Assembly (NCBI GenBank): GCA_026874595.1
Contig: CM049306.1
Location: forward strand, 19,337,019 to 19,401,018
Source of the DNA: Sipunculus nudus
Taxonomy: Eukaryota > Annelida > Sipuncula > Golfingiida > Sipunculidae
DNA length: 64,000 bases
Direction: 5' to 3'
Part shown: piece by piece, positions 23,120-35,264 of the stretch
How positions within the stretch are numbered: position 1 is the stretch's first letter
Layout: each line of letters starts with the position of its first letter
The notes under the pieces: generated by a model
Seen by the model: the letters and a program-made list of their open reading frames with translations, nothing else
Databases searched by the model: none
Told to the model about the DNA's origin: nothing
Program-made: the position numbers and the translations under genes

Positions 23120-24880
23120 CATTTATATAGCACCTTATTCAATACACAGCATGCTCTAAGGCATTTGACAGCAAGAATATATTTATCAAATATAAAATTC
23201 AATAGCACAATGACACAGTAGACTCAAACAATTATATGAGATAAAACATGCAGCTAAAAATTAAACTGCTAAGTGTGAGCGTAAAAAGGTCTCATGGTCT
23301 TAAACGTAAAAGTATATAAACATTTGTAAGAATATGTATATTTCCATATAAGCTATCAGTTCATCTTCCTGAATAAAAACCACCACGGAAAACGGACTTT
23401 CAAACTCACCTGGTTTATACTTGTCACACCGGTAAAGATGTAAACGTCCACGTTCTTTTAACTGTCAAACTAAGTGGCTGAATTCTTGCATACGTACACT
23501 CAAAAAAAAGGAATAAGATATGTGTTAAAAAAAAAAACAAATTAATATATTAAAGAAAGAAGCTACATACTTTCTCTGGAAAGGCGATCAAAATGAACAA
23601 ACACTGATGACCACACAGAAATAAACACTGAGCATAATTTCTTGTTTACTCTGTTTCTAGTAACATGGCCAATGCGCACACGTGACTCCGTGGTGTAACA
23701 CTGTTCAACTGACTGAGTGGCTCGCATCGTGAATAGAGTACATTCTGTCCTACATATTCAAGGAGTTCCTATACACAACAAACTCTCACTAGAATATACA
23801 CGTTTGATACAGTTCACGCACCTTTCTGGGCGTTGAATCAATGTCCTTCAAAGCCGAAGTCTCCTGCAATCATCCAAATCTGGAAGCCAAATACGCCTCC
23901 ATAGATCAATATTCAGAACCTCTACAGTTAAGCGTTTAAATAAAGTCCTCAGTCTGTTCCTAAAAGCAATCACCACAGGTATTAAATCGCGAGATTTACC
24001 AGTCCGTCGGCAAAAATGCGATACTCGCTCTGAAGTCCTTTACAGAGAAATCACTGTGGCCTTCCTCAGACACCGACTATCTACGCTTGTAGACATCATC
24101 TCTCACTTGTCCCGAAAACGTCCTCCTCATGACTTATAAATGCTTGCTGACGTCACAATTCCCGCTCGTCTTCTGGCAAATCATCTCTCCCAATCACGCC
24201 GGCCGTCAATTACAGTATACGCTTCCAGAGACAAAAATCCTGGGGGGGGGGGGGGGAACTAAACTAATCAGGAGGTATCCTTTGGAATCTACAACAAACC
24301 CTCGTTACTATAGAGACCACAAAACAGAGACGGCTCCGACGGAATTAAACTGTACCGAGATTAACATTTAAAATGACACGTGTGCCCTCTAACCACTAAA
24401 CTGCTTTAAAATTAACATCAAATTAACATCAAATGAGACACGTGTGTTTTTAACCAAACTTTCACGCTAATATCTAAACACGACATTTCAAATTAATGTA
24501 CAATAATTTATCAAAACAATCATCCTCTTATATTCCCTACTAGTTTATACAATACCTAAGTCACAGTTCTCTGGTGACAATACGTTGTCATGGATCTGTG
24601 TGAATAAACACAGTCGACGAGTGTATGTTTACCACAATGAGAACTCCTGACCAGAGCTCGGAATTAGTGCATGGGCGACAACTCCAAAACAAAGAGAACG
24701 AATATGAAACAAGAAACACAGAAGAATTACCTGTTGGCACCTTAAATAATCTTGATTAGTGAAGTTTTGAGTTACGGCCACCAAGCCGTTTTGCGTGCTT
24801 GCTTTTTGTTTTCCGCTAGTGATACTGCCCGGTGCAAACTTATTTCCACTCGTGTATACATAAGTATCCATAAGGTTTTG
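23120..24880. other. Intergenic DNA, no supported gene
   Basis: Includes a poly-G tract at 24,242-24,256. The stretch 23,840-24,360 is somewhat GC-richer, but no exon was defined in it. Confidence 0.4.
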
Positions 24881-24883
24881 CCA

Positions 24884-24886
<3 letters not shown>

Positions 24887-24935
<49 letters not shown>
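24887..24935. repeat. (AT)n microsatellite, one G interruption
   Basis: AT array with a single GT unit near 24,917. Confidence 0.95.
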
Positions 24936-24936
<1 letters not shown>

Positions 24937-25775
24937 CATTTCAAGCATTGAAGCACATTTTTGTATTTTCTAGGCAAGCTGGCAAATTTCCACTAGTGTG
25001 TTTTGGTCGGTAAAGAAAAATACTGGAAATAATCGCCCACTCGCACCGTATCTTAATGTTCCCAAAGCCCGTATAACAATAGGTTATTTATGTGTGATCT
25101 ACTCGGATTAGGGTGGGTCAGTTTTACAATTATATTCAAAATATGTTAACAGTTTTCATATTGAAACAACAAACACCATTCCACCCTCTGCTTTTTAAAA
25201 TACAAGTCTGTCCTTCGAACACTGAACACATTCCATGATCATGCCATCCTATCTTTCCATCCTAAATGAGCACATCTCCGCTATGCAAGTTACACTAATA
25301 TATTCTCACGCGATCGGAATCAAGCTTTTACTGCGTTTTTTTGTTTGTCAGCGGCTCAACGCTATAGTCAGTGAAACAAAGACTTTTAGTACCAGAATAT
25401 ATATTAGTAATTGCATATTTCTACACGTTATAATTTCACGCATGGATTGTTCATATCATAAGCAGTTTTCATGTGGTTTTTGTCATATTGTAACCTTGCT
25501 TGGCTCTTACTTGCGACGCCCAAACAACAGTTTTATTTCCGGTATACGTGACGTTTAATAAATACATGATAATAAGTGACTCACGAAATGGCCTAAAAAG
25601 TGACTCCTAGGACCCTAATAAAGGCCATGTGAAAGGGAAGGAAAGTCATGGCCGCTCGAACGCGATTCCTATCAACTTTATAAGGTCATAATATCATATA
25701 TTTTCACGTTTGAAGTCTTTTATATATAAAGCGGTGCTGACTTATAATATTTATGTATTTATTGCCACATTTCCG

Positions 25776-25780
<5 letters not shown>
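24936..25780. other. No supported gene
   Basis: A 107-codon open frame at 25,235-25,558 (+) has no recognisable domain and no splice context. Confidence 0.35.

Positions 25781-25824
<44 letters not shown>
25781..25824. repeat. (TA)n microsatellite
   Basis: Twenty-two TA units; a T-tract follows at about 25,838-25,848. Confidence 0.95.
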
Positions 25825-25827
<3 letters not shown>

Positions 25828-25829
25828 GT

Positions 25830-27910
25830 ATGTATGTTTTTTTTTTTAAATATCATCACGGTGAATCAGCTGTCTTGCTACAAGCATCATGTTTATCGAG
25901 ATGCATGCGCCAACTCCTCCGCGAGCGCCATATTATATAGACCCTGCCGCATAACACGACCTGCCATAAACATTATCCATTAGATTAATAACGATGTGAA
26001 TGATTGCATTGGAATCATATGCCAAACCACAGAGAGGTTGTATTCATGAAAAGACTAATATTTTATGTTACATTCCCAGATTAAAAAGTAGTCTTCTGTT
26101 TAAATGTATGAAAAATACAATCAGCCAATGGCCTTGGGTACTTTTATATTTGATGAACGGTACAAGAGAGCAGTTGAGCCGTTTCCCAAAGCGAAGGCAG
26201 TAGCGGCTGCTGGTTGCACACCGTCCCTTGCCTGTCCACAGTTTGGTTTGGGTGTAAGGCCACAAGGACACTGAGACTACATCTAATTACAACAAAGATG
26301 TGATTTTTATCCAAGATTGAGCTCATTACCACAAATACTCGTTTTCCAAAAGGATTCAAAATATTCGAAGCATATAAAAAACATCCATCATGTTGTATGT
26401 CAGAAACAAATATCACAGAGGCTGTACCGACCTTGTCTGTTAAACAAGCGTAGATAACTGATGACAGAATTGTTGACCCCAAAGTTCGACATGCGCCGTA
26501 ATAAGTGCTAACTGGATCCCTTGTGTAACAATCACCAGCCAACAAGAACCTGTTATTATGTTGGTTGTATCTACTATCAGCCCTGTTTCCGAGATTCAAG
26601 ATATCATTGCGATAACAGATCTTGTACTGTGACAGGTTATGATTAATGTGACTGGCATATTTGCGCCTTTTACCTTTTTACCTTATAATCAGAGCACTAA
26701 AAAGAATAGTTAATGGAGAAAAATGGTGTCTGGCACATTTATTATCAACAGCCTCCGCTTCTGTATCATGTGATTTATCATGATACCTGCCAATACTCTC
26801 CCTTTTAATGTGTACAGGTGTAACAGAAATAGCTTCGTGTGTGTTTTTGTGTTGACGTCACGGCTGCGTTTGTTGGGCCTGAAGCGGCTTACGACAATTT
26901 ATGTAGTGTATAATACACCTTAAAAACTGTACCTCCTGTTGCGGCCTACTATACGCCGGATAAGGATGTGATTGATATACATAGCCACACTGCGGCGAGT
27001 GGTTTCCCACCTAAAACACATCATTTAGACCCTACAAAACACACCACTAACAATTTTCAATTTCATTTTCATCTGCCGTCTATATACCTACTGACAACGA
27101 CAATAGGTGTCAATTGAAGTGTCATATGACCGTGCACTGTCAGGAGGATTGGTAGGCATACTAACGAGGTATCCATATTCCAGTTTCTCTATTTATGAAT
27201 AACTTCCTTGCCTTAAAACATATATTAAATTCATCTATCATATCTTCCTTAAATCGATCTAACCTTTATACGTCTAAAAATAAAAATATATGTAATCAGT
27301 CGAAGATCTTCGAAAATCTGAATGCCCCCTCGTCCCATTCCCGTTCGCTTATGTAAACATCGTCACTGACCAGAACTTCAAGGTAAAGCTACCGATGTCT
27401 TAATTTCTGGCCACGAGCATAGCGCCAGAAACCAAATGTAAACAAAATTTTTACATTTTGTATTGGGAAAGTATCCCACTGATAATCTATATTTTATTTT
27501 ATCTTTTAGAATAAAAAAATGATTCAACATTCTCCTCTCATTTAATACAACCCCCCCCCCCCCCCAAATAAAAAGACCGGTTTCCGGGTTTATCAGCCGA
27601 TAAGTATCGTAATAGAAGGTGTTTCCTTGAAATGTAACATTATTTTTGTAGTTTGAGAGTATAGAAAAGTAATATAGGCCATCCCACAATGCAGGAAATA
27701 AAGATTATCAAACGTGTTTTAATCAATAATAAAAATTTATAGAACATGTTCTGAATCCGATCCTTAAATTTGAATATGGTGTGAACGGAGCTATAAAGGA
27801 GCTAAATATTTTGAACTATCGATGTGCAATTCTCTAGGCAAAGGACTGATTGGAGTATCCACACATATGTGACACACATTATTATCATTATTATTATTGA
27901 TATTATTATT
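25830..27910. other. Intergenic DNA with one long uninterpreted open frame
   Basis: A 151-codon open frame runs on the minus strand at 26,144-26,599 with no ATG at its start. An alternative minus-strand reading from an acceptor-like TAGTCTCAG near 26,268 gives CPCGLTPKPNCGQ, then PAAATAFALGNGS. Neither could be assigned. A 15-base poly-C tract lies at 27,551-27,565. Confidence 0.35.
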
Positions 27911-27916
27911 ATTATC

Positions 27917-30153
27917 AGCTAAGCTGACTGTAAGTCATTTGAGCTATAGCCATCACCCTTTGTCTGGCGTCCGTCCGGCCGTTAACAGGGCACAAATCGT
28001 AACCGTTAAACCTAGAAACTTCTTACTGTACATCCAGGGAGGTCCTGGGCAAATCTCCTTGGAAACCCGAAATTAGGTCATGGTGACCTATATTTTGTGA
28101 CCTACGGGCCAAAAACATGATTTTGAGCTCCCACACAGTCAGACGGGGCACAAATAGTATCCATTAGGCCTAGAAACCTCTAACCGGACATTTTGGGAGA
28201 TCCTAGGCAAATGTCCTTGGAAACCAGAAACTAGGACACTGTGACCTATATTCTGCGACCTATAGGGAAAAGATGTCACATGAGCACCCTGAATGTCAGA
28301 TGGGGACAAATAATATTTGTGAGGCCTAGAATCTTCTTACACAATATCCAGGAAGGTTCTAGGCAAATCTCCTTGGAAACCCGAAATTAGGTCATCGTGA
28401 CCTATATTTTGTGACCTACAGGCTGAAAACATAATCTCGAGCACCCAGACAGTCAGACGGGGCACAAATTGGATCCATTAGGCCTTGAGACCTCTTACCT
28501 GACATTTCGGGATATCCTGGGCAAATGTCCTTGGAAACCTGAAACTAGGACACTGTGGCCTATATTCTGCTACCTATAGGGAAAAGATGTCATATGAGCA
28601 CCCTAAATGTCAGATGGTGACAAATCGTGTCTGTCAGGCCTAGAATCTTCTAACACAATAACCTTGGAGTTTCTAGGCAAATCTCTTTGGAAACCCGAAA
28701 TTAGGTCATGGTGACCTATATTTTATTACCTTAGGGCCAAAAACGAGGTTTTTTTTTTTAGCATCAGACAGTCGGACAGGGCACACATTGAATCGATAAG
28801 GCCTAGAATCCTCCAAAGTGACATTCAGGGAGGTCCTAGGCAAATATTCTTGGAAACCTGAAATTAGGTCATGGTGACCTATATTTTGTGACCTACAGGC
28901 CGGGCACATGATTTCGACCACCCTGATTGGGACAAATCGTATATGTGAGGCCTAGAATCTTCTAACTCAATATCCTAGGATTTTCTAGGCAAATCTTCTA
29001 GGAAACATGAAATTAGGTCATGGTAACCTATATTTTGTGACCTATGGGCCGAAAACATGATAGTCAGGCAGGGCACACATTTTATTTGTTAGGCCTATTA
29101 TCTTCTAATGTAACATTCGGAGACGTCCTGGGCAAATGGCCTTTGGAAAACTGAAATTAGGTCACCATGACCTATATTTTGCGACCTTTAGGAAAAGAAG
29201 TCATATAAGCACCCAGACAGTCAGTCAGGGCACACATTGTATCCATTCGGTCTAGAATCTTTTAACACAAAATTCAGGGAGGTCCAATGGGCCGAAAACA
29301 TGATAGTCAGACAGGGCACACATTTTTTTTTGTTAGGCCTATAATCTTCTTATGTTACATTCGGAGACGTCCTCGGCAAATGTCTGTGTAAAACTGAAAT
29401 TAGGTCACCATGTCCTATATTTTGCGACCTTTAGGAATAGAAGTCATATAAGCACCAAGACAGTAAGTCAGGGCACACATTGTATCTATTAGGCCTAGAA
29501 TCTTCTAATGTAATATTCTGAGATGTTCTTGGCCAGTGTCCTTGGAAAACTGAAATTAGGTCACCATGACCTATATTTTGCAACCTATCAGAAAAGATGT
29601 CATATAAGCACCCAGACAATAAGAGAGGGCACAAATAGTATCCATTAGGCCTAGAATCTTTTAGCATAAAATTCAAGGAGGTCCTAGTCAAGTGTCCTTG
29701 GAAACCTGAAATTAGGTCATGGTGACCTATATTGTGTGACCTGTGGGCTGAAAAATGGTTTTGCCACCGCGACAGACAAGGCACAAATTGTATCCATTAG
29801 ACCTAGACTCTTCTAACATGACATCTAGGAAAATCCTTGGCAATTCTCTTTAGAAACCTAAAATTGGATCATGGTGACCTACATGCTGCTAGCTATGGAC
29901 CAGAAACATGATTTTGAGCACCCAGACAGACAGGGTACATATTGTATCTATTTTACTTGGAACCCTCTATTGAGAAATCCAGGGGAGTCCTGAGCAGGTC
30001 TCCTATGAATCCTGAAATTTTTATTTTCTGTCCATTTTTCAACACTGTAACTTCAGCCATAGGCTATTCTTACAGACAATAAATAAGATTAATAAAAAAT
30101 AATGAGCACCTAGCCAAAATTAGCTGAGCGTCATGGCCCATGGGCCACTTGTT
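27917..30153 (+). mobile_element. 2.2-kb element made largely of a 156-bp tandem array
   Basis: The element starts CAGCTAAGCTGACTGTAAGT, then a TTTGTCTGGCGTCCGTCCG block, and ends TAGCTGAGCGTCATGGCCC, then ATGGGCCACTTGTT. Between these ends about 12-13 diverged units repeat. The landmark GACCTATATTTTGTGACC falls at about 28,085, 28,243, 28,399, 28,557, 28,713, 28,876, 29,025, 29,169, 29,412, 29,568, 29,724 and 29,877. Most spacings are 156-158 bp. Longer and shorter gaps mark indels; the 243-bp gap holds a truncated extra unit. Related copies lie at 32,630-33,275 (+) and 50,880-51,510 (-). The layout (unique ends, a core of ~160-bp repeats, microsatellite beside it) resembles bivalve pearl/Helitron-derived elements; that comparison is from memory. 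Confidence 0.8.
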
Positions 30154-30324
30154 ATTATTATTAGTTTTATCATTATTTTATTATTATCATTATCATAATT
30201 TTTATAATTATTATTATTATTATTAGTAGTAGTAGTAGTTGTAGTAGTAGTAGTAGTAGTATTATCGTCATCATTATTCTTTTATTATTATAATGTTTTG
30301 TACTATAATTATTATTATAACTAA

Positions 30325-30369
<45 letters not shown>

Positions 30370-30370
30370 A
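30150..30370. repeat. Compound ATT / AGT microsatellite
   Basis: ATT-rich blocks flank an (AGT)n run at about 30,224-30,260, and a pure ATT block ends near 30,368. It directly abuts the right end of the 156-bp element. Confidence 0.9.
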
Positions 30371-30374
30371 TAAT

Positions 30375-30720
30375 ATTCAACGAAAGGGTCTCTTTACTTT
30401 CAATTTTAATATACCTATCGCCCAAACTGAATATTTTCAGACATCATTTTTATCTATACTTTAGTGAAATGCATGTGTCCTTCACAAAACGTTAACAATA
30501 GCATAGTACCCTGATGACTCATATTGCGCATTGCGGTTCCGACAGCGTAAAAAATCCTAGCCTCGAAACCGATCGATTGTCGTCTCTGCAGGTTACGGTA
30601 CATACCACTCTCCAAAGGTTTTTATTTGAAATTTAAAATATTCCATTTTGTCACAACGTTATGGTCATAATCTGAGATTTACCATGCATCTAATCACTTA
30701 AAAAATGGGTTGAATTTTAG
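30375..30720. other. No supported gene
   Basis: AT-rich intergenic sequence preceding the candidate exon at 30,721. Confidence 0.35.
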
Positions 30721-30913
30721 AACAGCTACAGCACCGCCCGTTCCTAATACAGGCCGCTGCGCAGATCAAAGAAATTTTACCCCCTCCTCTACTTCCTGGT
30801 TTCCAGATGATCAACGACCTGATCAATACACTGTTTGGAGCAACTATCAGCCATTTAAAGCATTATTTGACAACATAGAGGAGGGAACTATTATGGAACT
30901 GTTTCAGGGATGA
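30721..30913 (+). CDS. Possible terminal coding exon, unrecognised
   Basis: An acceptor-like TTGAATTTTAG precedes a stretch open in two + frames. The better one reads APPVPNTGRCADQRNF, then WFPDDQRPDQY, NYQPFKALFDN and IEEGTIMELFQG, and stops at 30,911-30,913. Composition and codon variety look coding. No family is recognised, no upstream exon was found, and a transposase fragment cannot be excluded. It is a candidate only. Confidence 0.2.
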
Positions 30914-31785
30914 GCTGGCGTATGCGTGCGTGCCGGTAGAAAGGTATGTCGATCTCAGATTTCTTATGTAACCAGCTACGTAACCGTTACACATCGGCCT
31001 ACTCGGCTAGGCTGTGGCTTCGAATAATGAGCATTAATGGAAAACCTGAATGTTCGGCCCGGATCTGGGGGGGGGAGAGAGAGAGGGAGAGGGATCTGGG
31101 GAGAGTTGTTGGTGTCGCAACCTCTCTTTGAGGTGGACCATTTGATACGGGGATGGGGATTGAATTTTAGAGCCTCGGCGCTCTGGGTGATAGCGCCTTT
31201 TGAGGTCAGAGAGTCTATGACAAGTCTAGGTTTACCAGTCCAACATAACCTGATAACCACTGACTGCTGAGTGGAAAAATAATAATAATAATATATATTC
31301 AACTCAAAGACCTTTCGAGGTATACAGAATCCTGTACTTCTGTAGTAAGGCATTATACATGGAAATGACAATACAATGTGACGCGTCAGTGTGTACATGA
31401 AACAGTACATGAGGTAGGCCCAATCAAGACTAAAGTGCTGAGCTGCGCTACTTCATGTAATTCAACGTTATGACAAGGGAACATGTGTGTCCGAGTACAC
31501 ATTTTCATTCGGTACAAAGCTGTGTACACAGAACATTAATGCAAAATGGTGAAATTGTGATAAATAATAAAAATTTATATTTTCATTCTTACACACTATA
31601 TTTATAAATATAATACTGGAGACATAATTGTATCCGCCATTTGAAACAAAGTTTTGCAGATACTATTTTTTTGTCTAGGTTCCGCCGCCGCCGCCTCTGC
31701 CGCCATCGCTTTGTTTCCCAAGAACTCCTTTGAGACCACTGGACCGATTTTTCCGAAACTTGACCATATTATCGGGTCACATGTG
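30914..31785. other. Intergenic DNA with a G/GA-rich tract
   Basis: A purine run (poly-G, then GAGAGAGAGGGAGAGG) lies at about 31,068-31,095. The surrounding GC-richer 30,900-31,270 has no defined exon. A short CCGCCGCCGCC-type run occurs near 31,682-31,705. Confidence 0.4.
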
Positions 31786-31789
31786 AACT

Positions 31790-32450
31790 GGTGCCTAACC
31801 ATTTTGCGTTGACCTCTCACCTTTCCTCTCTGCGGTGCGTCCATCTGTGGATCTCTTTTCACACATTAACTCACATATCTTCGGACTCTTTTGACCAATC
31901 GGGCTAAAATTTTGGACTAGTGTAGTTCTTGAGTAGCTCTATATCATACAAAAAACTGGTGGCGCAACCGTTTTTGCACAACGTCCATCTGTTTGTCTGC
32001 CTTGGGTTAAAATCACTCATATATCTGCAGTGGTTGGACTTATTCATGTAAAATTTTACATGCGTAAACATCCTGAATGGCTTTCTTGATTTTATGACAG
32101 GTGGCGCCACCTATATTCTCATTTACGCTGCAGACATCCGTGCTAATATCTCGGGACTGGTTTGACGTATTCTCCTGAAATTTTGTATGTGTATAGATCT
32201 CACATAGTTCTTTTTCATACGCAAAACTGGTGGCTCCGCAAGGAACCATTTTTGTACAGCATCCTTCTGTTTTTCTGCCGTGGGCGGAAATACCTCGCAT
32301 CTCGGCAGTGGTTTGACTTATCTGTCTAAAATTTTGCATGCGTATGCATCTCGGATAGCTTTCTCGTTTTCATGGCAGGTGGCACAACCTACATTTACGT
32401 TTATGCTGCAGATATTCATGCTAATATCTCAGTGTTATGTGGTATTATAG
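31790..32450 (+). repeat. Second GGTGGCGCCACC-type tandem array, opposite orientation
   Basis: At least three units show CTGGTGGCGCAACC or GGTGGCGCCACC, then GTCCATCTGTTTGTCTGCC, then TCATATATCTGCAGTGGTT. This order is the reverse complement of the array at 1381-2440. The copies here are more diverged and some cores have lost the palindrome. Confidence 0.65.
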
Positions 32451-32629
32451 ATGCAGATCAAAATGTTTCTGATCAGATGATATTATGTGCATAGTGTAAT
32501 TTGGTATTATAGATGTTGATCAACATGTTTCGTGTCAAGGTGATATTTGTACATAGTGTAATGTGGTATAATGGATGCTAATCAAGGCTCACAAAAGTAT
32601 GAATTAAATATTACCCGACATGATAAATG

Positions 32630-33275
32630 CTTTTTAGCTCAGATGACTTTCAGTGTAGCGATCACTCTTTGTCCGTCGTCCGTCTGACCGTCCGTAAACA
32701 AGGCACAAATTGTAAACGCTGGATCCTGAATCTTCATATTTAATATCAAGGGAGGTCCATGAAAAATCTCCTTGGAAACTTGAAATTAGGTCTTTGTAAC
32801 CCATATCCTTCGAACTATGGGGTTCAGAAATACCTAAAAGAACAATTAAAAATTTTGTACAAAAGCTCCTGCATCTGAACAACTAATGCATTGATCACCA
32901 TGAATCTTTGTATGCGTATTCATCATGGAGTGTTTATGTCAGTTGCTGCAGACTGGTGGAGCCACCTGGAATTTTCGAATTTTTACACATTTTGTTCTCT
33001 ATTTTTGAAACCTTCCAAGCTTTGGTCGTCTGTTTACAGGGCACAAATCATAACCATTGAACTAAGAATCTTCTAACTTGACATCCAGGGAGGTCTATGA
33101 AAAATCTCCTTGGAAACCTGAAATTTGGTCTCTGTTACCCATATCCTCCAAGCTATGCTCCAAGCTATGCTTCTGTTGAATGGGAATACCACCTACAAAA
33201 TTTGGCATTCAGATGATAAAATTCCTTTTTTGAATGTCTTCCTAGTCAGTTGAGTGTCATGACTTATGAGTCACT
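32630..33275 (+). mobile_element. Short copy of the 156-bp-unit element
   Basis: It starts TTAGCTCAGATGACTTTCAG, continues TTTGTCCGTCGTCCGTCTGA, holds about two units with GGCACAAAT and CTCCTTGGAAAC blocks, and ends GTCAGTTGAGTGTCATGAC before GAGTCACTTGTTTTT. This reproduces the start, unit and end of the larger element at 27,917-30,153 with fewer units. A different sequence is inserted at about 32,830-33,010. Confidence 0.65.
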
Positions 33276-33279
33276 TGTT

Positions 33280-34315
33280 TTTATTATTAAATTATTAATA
33301 TAACTAAAAGACTAATCCTCCTTTGGGGTGTTCATTTGGGTTATGACCCAGCAATGACAACCCTGAAGGGTTGCCAAGAGTGTTGTTAAATGTTTGCCGT
33401 GACAACCTGTTGGTTGTCATGGATCTATCAAGGTCATCCGTCTTGCTTGTTTAATGCAGTCCGCTCTATGGTATGTTTATTTGCGCTATTACTATTTCAT
33501 TATATAATTTTTTTCTTAGAAAAGGAACACAATCACCTTAGAATCTTTTTCAACCAATCCTTCCACATAGCACAAACAGGGCTTGAAGTACATGTGTTTT
33601 AACTGTCATTGTATAAGGGGTGAACGAAAGAAGCCTGTGTTGTGAAAAGTGACACACATTTGAATTGATAGATAGTATACAATAGAAGACAAAAGAAGTA
33701 GCTGAAATACATTTTGTGCATTTTTATGGGGTTTTTTTTCATTTAAATGTCTCTTATATTATGTAGGCAATAAATAAAAACAAATTCTTAGAGTATGTTT
33801 ATGTTTACAACTGTTGTAATATTAGTCCTTCACTGCTGAGTGATATCAATTTAAAATTAAAATACCTGGTTTATATAAAATTATTTTTACGTGTATCTTT
33901 AATAAATCCAGTTCTGTGATATTGCAGAGTTTTATAAGCCACGATGTAGAAGTTATTTTCAGCTTTCAGAATATGTACATTTCAAGTGGGCCCTAGCAAC
34001 TTTTTGTGTAATATTAAATATAATGTTTAAAAGAAAATAATAAAAGGATTATTGGTTGTTGATTTTCTTTATGAAGCTTCAAGTACACTATTCTTCCAAT
34101 GAAATTATGGATGTTATAATCAGCGTTTGTACAGGAATATATTTGGTTCTTTGGTAAGTTTGATTGAAAAAATTGAAATAGAATACATAATGGAAAAATA
34201 CCATTAATATAGCTATATACTTTTTTTATACCTCATCAATTTATCATCATCAAGTGTGCATTTAGGCTGTTGAGTGGAGTAGCCATACTCTGTCAATATT
34301 TCAATAAAGTGGCAT
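33280..34315. other. Intergenic DNA, no supported gene
   Basis: Contains two small hairpins near 33,348-33,420 (TGACAACC...GGGTTG and GACAACC...GGTTGTC). Nothing else was recognised. Confidence 0.4.
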
Positions 34316-34317
34316 TA

Positions 34318-35260
34318 AATAATTATGCTTCCCCCCAAAGGAGAAAACATGTTGTTTCCAGTACCATCGTCTGTCGTCGTATGTCGTCGTCGTCAGTAGG
34401 ATATCTTGTGAACGCGATATATTTTGAAGGGCTGCATAATTTTTCAAAAATTTGTAACACTCATTGTTCATTAAAAAGCTCGGAATAGTTCGAAATCTAT
34501 GAACCTTGACCTTCAACTTCAAGGTCAAATCTGCCGAAATGTGATTTTTTTTTCAAAACTTTTGAAGTATTAATCATTTCGTCCTCAACTTTGGTACACC
34601 AATTGTTCCTACCAAGTTCTCTAAGGAATTCGAAACCCGAAGACCTTGACAATGATTTTCAAGGTCAAATCGGCCTAATTAAAGTTTTTGTCTTGTGAAC
34701 GCGATAACTCTTGAAGGGCTGCATATTTTTTCCAAAGTTTTAAACACTCATTGTTCCTACCAAAATCTCTGACGAGTTCGAAACCCGGTGACCGTGACCT
34801 TCATCTTCATCTTGAACCCCATAACATTTAAAGTTTTCACATTTTTGCCTCAAATTTGGTACAGAAATTGTTCCTACCGAGTTCTCGGACGAGATCGAAA
34901 CCCGGAGACCTTGAGAAGGATCTTCAAGGTCAAATCGGGAGAATTTTAATTATTGTATTGTGAACTTTTGAAGGGCTGTATATTTTACTCCAAAATTGTA
35001 AACACTTGTTGTACCTTCCGAACTCTCTTATGAGTTCGAAACCCGGTGACCTTGAACTTCATCTTCAAGGTCAAATCTGCCGAAATATAAAATTTTGTAA
35101 ACCCTATAACTTTTAAAGTATTTCGCATTTTGTCCTCAAATTTGACACACCAGTTCTTTCTGCCTAAATCTCATCGGAGGTCGAAAATAGGTGACCTTGA
35201 CCTTGACCTTAAGGTCAAATCTGCTGAAATCTAGATTTATTGTTTTGAGGTTGTGCATGT
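34318..35260 (+). repeat. ~140-bp tandem array with TTCAAGGTCAAATC motif
   Basis: A left end with TCGTCTGTCGTCGTATGTCG is followed by about six diverged units, each with GAAACCCGGTGACCTTGA, TTCAAGGTCAAATC and CTTGTGAACGCGATA blocks. Landmarks fall near 34,503, 34,643, 34,790, 34,908, 35,049 and 35,190. A decayed single-unit copy lies at 44,570-44,760. This is a third family of array-bearing repeats in the window, unrelated in sequence to the 156-bp and GGCGCC families. Confidence 0.7.
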
Positions 35261-35264
35261 TTTA

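Noticed and set aside
26144-26599. 151-codon open frame on the minus strand
   Set aside because: It starts at a non-ATG codon, and no domain or clean splice site was seen. It is kept only as a note because an alternative reading nearby looked protein-like.
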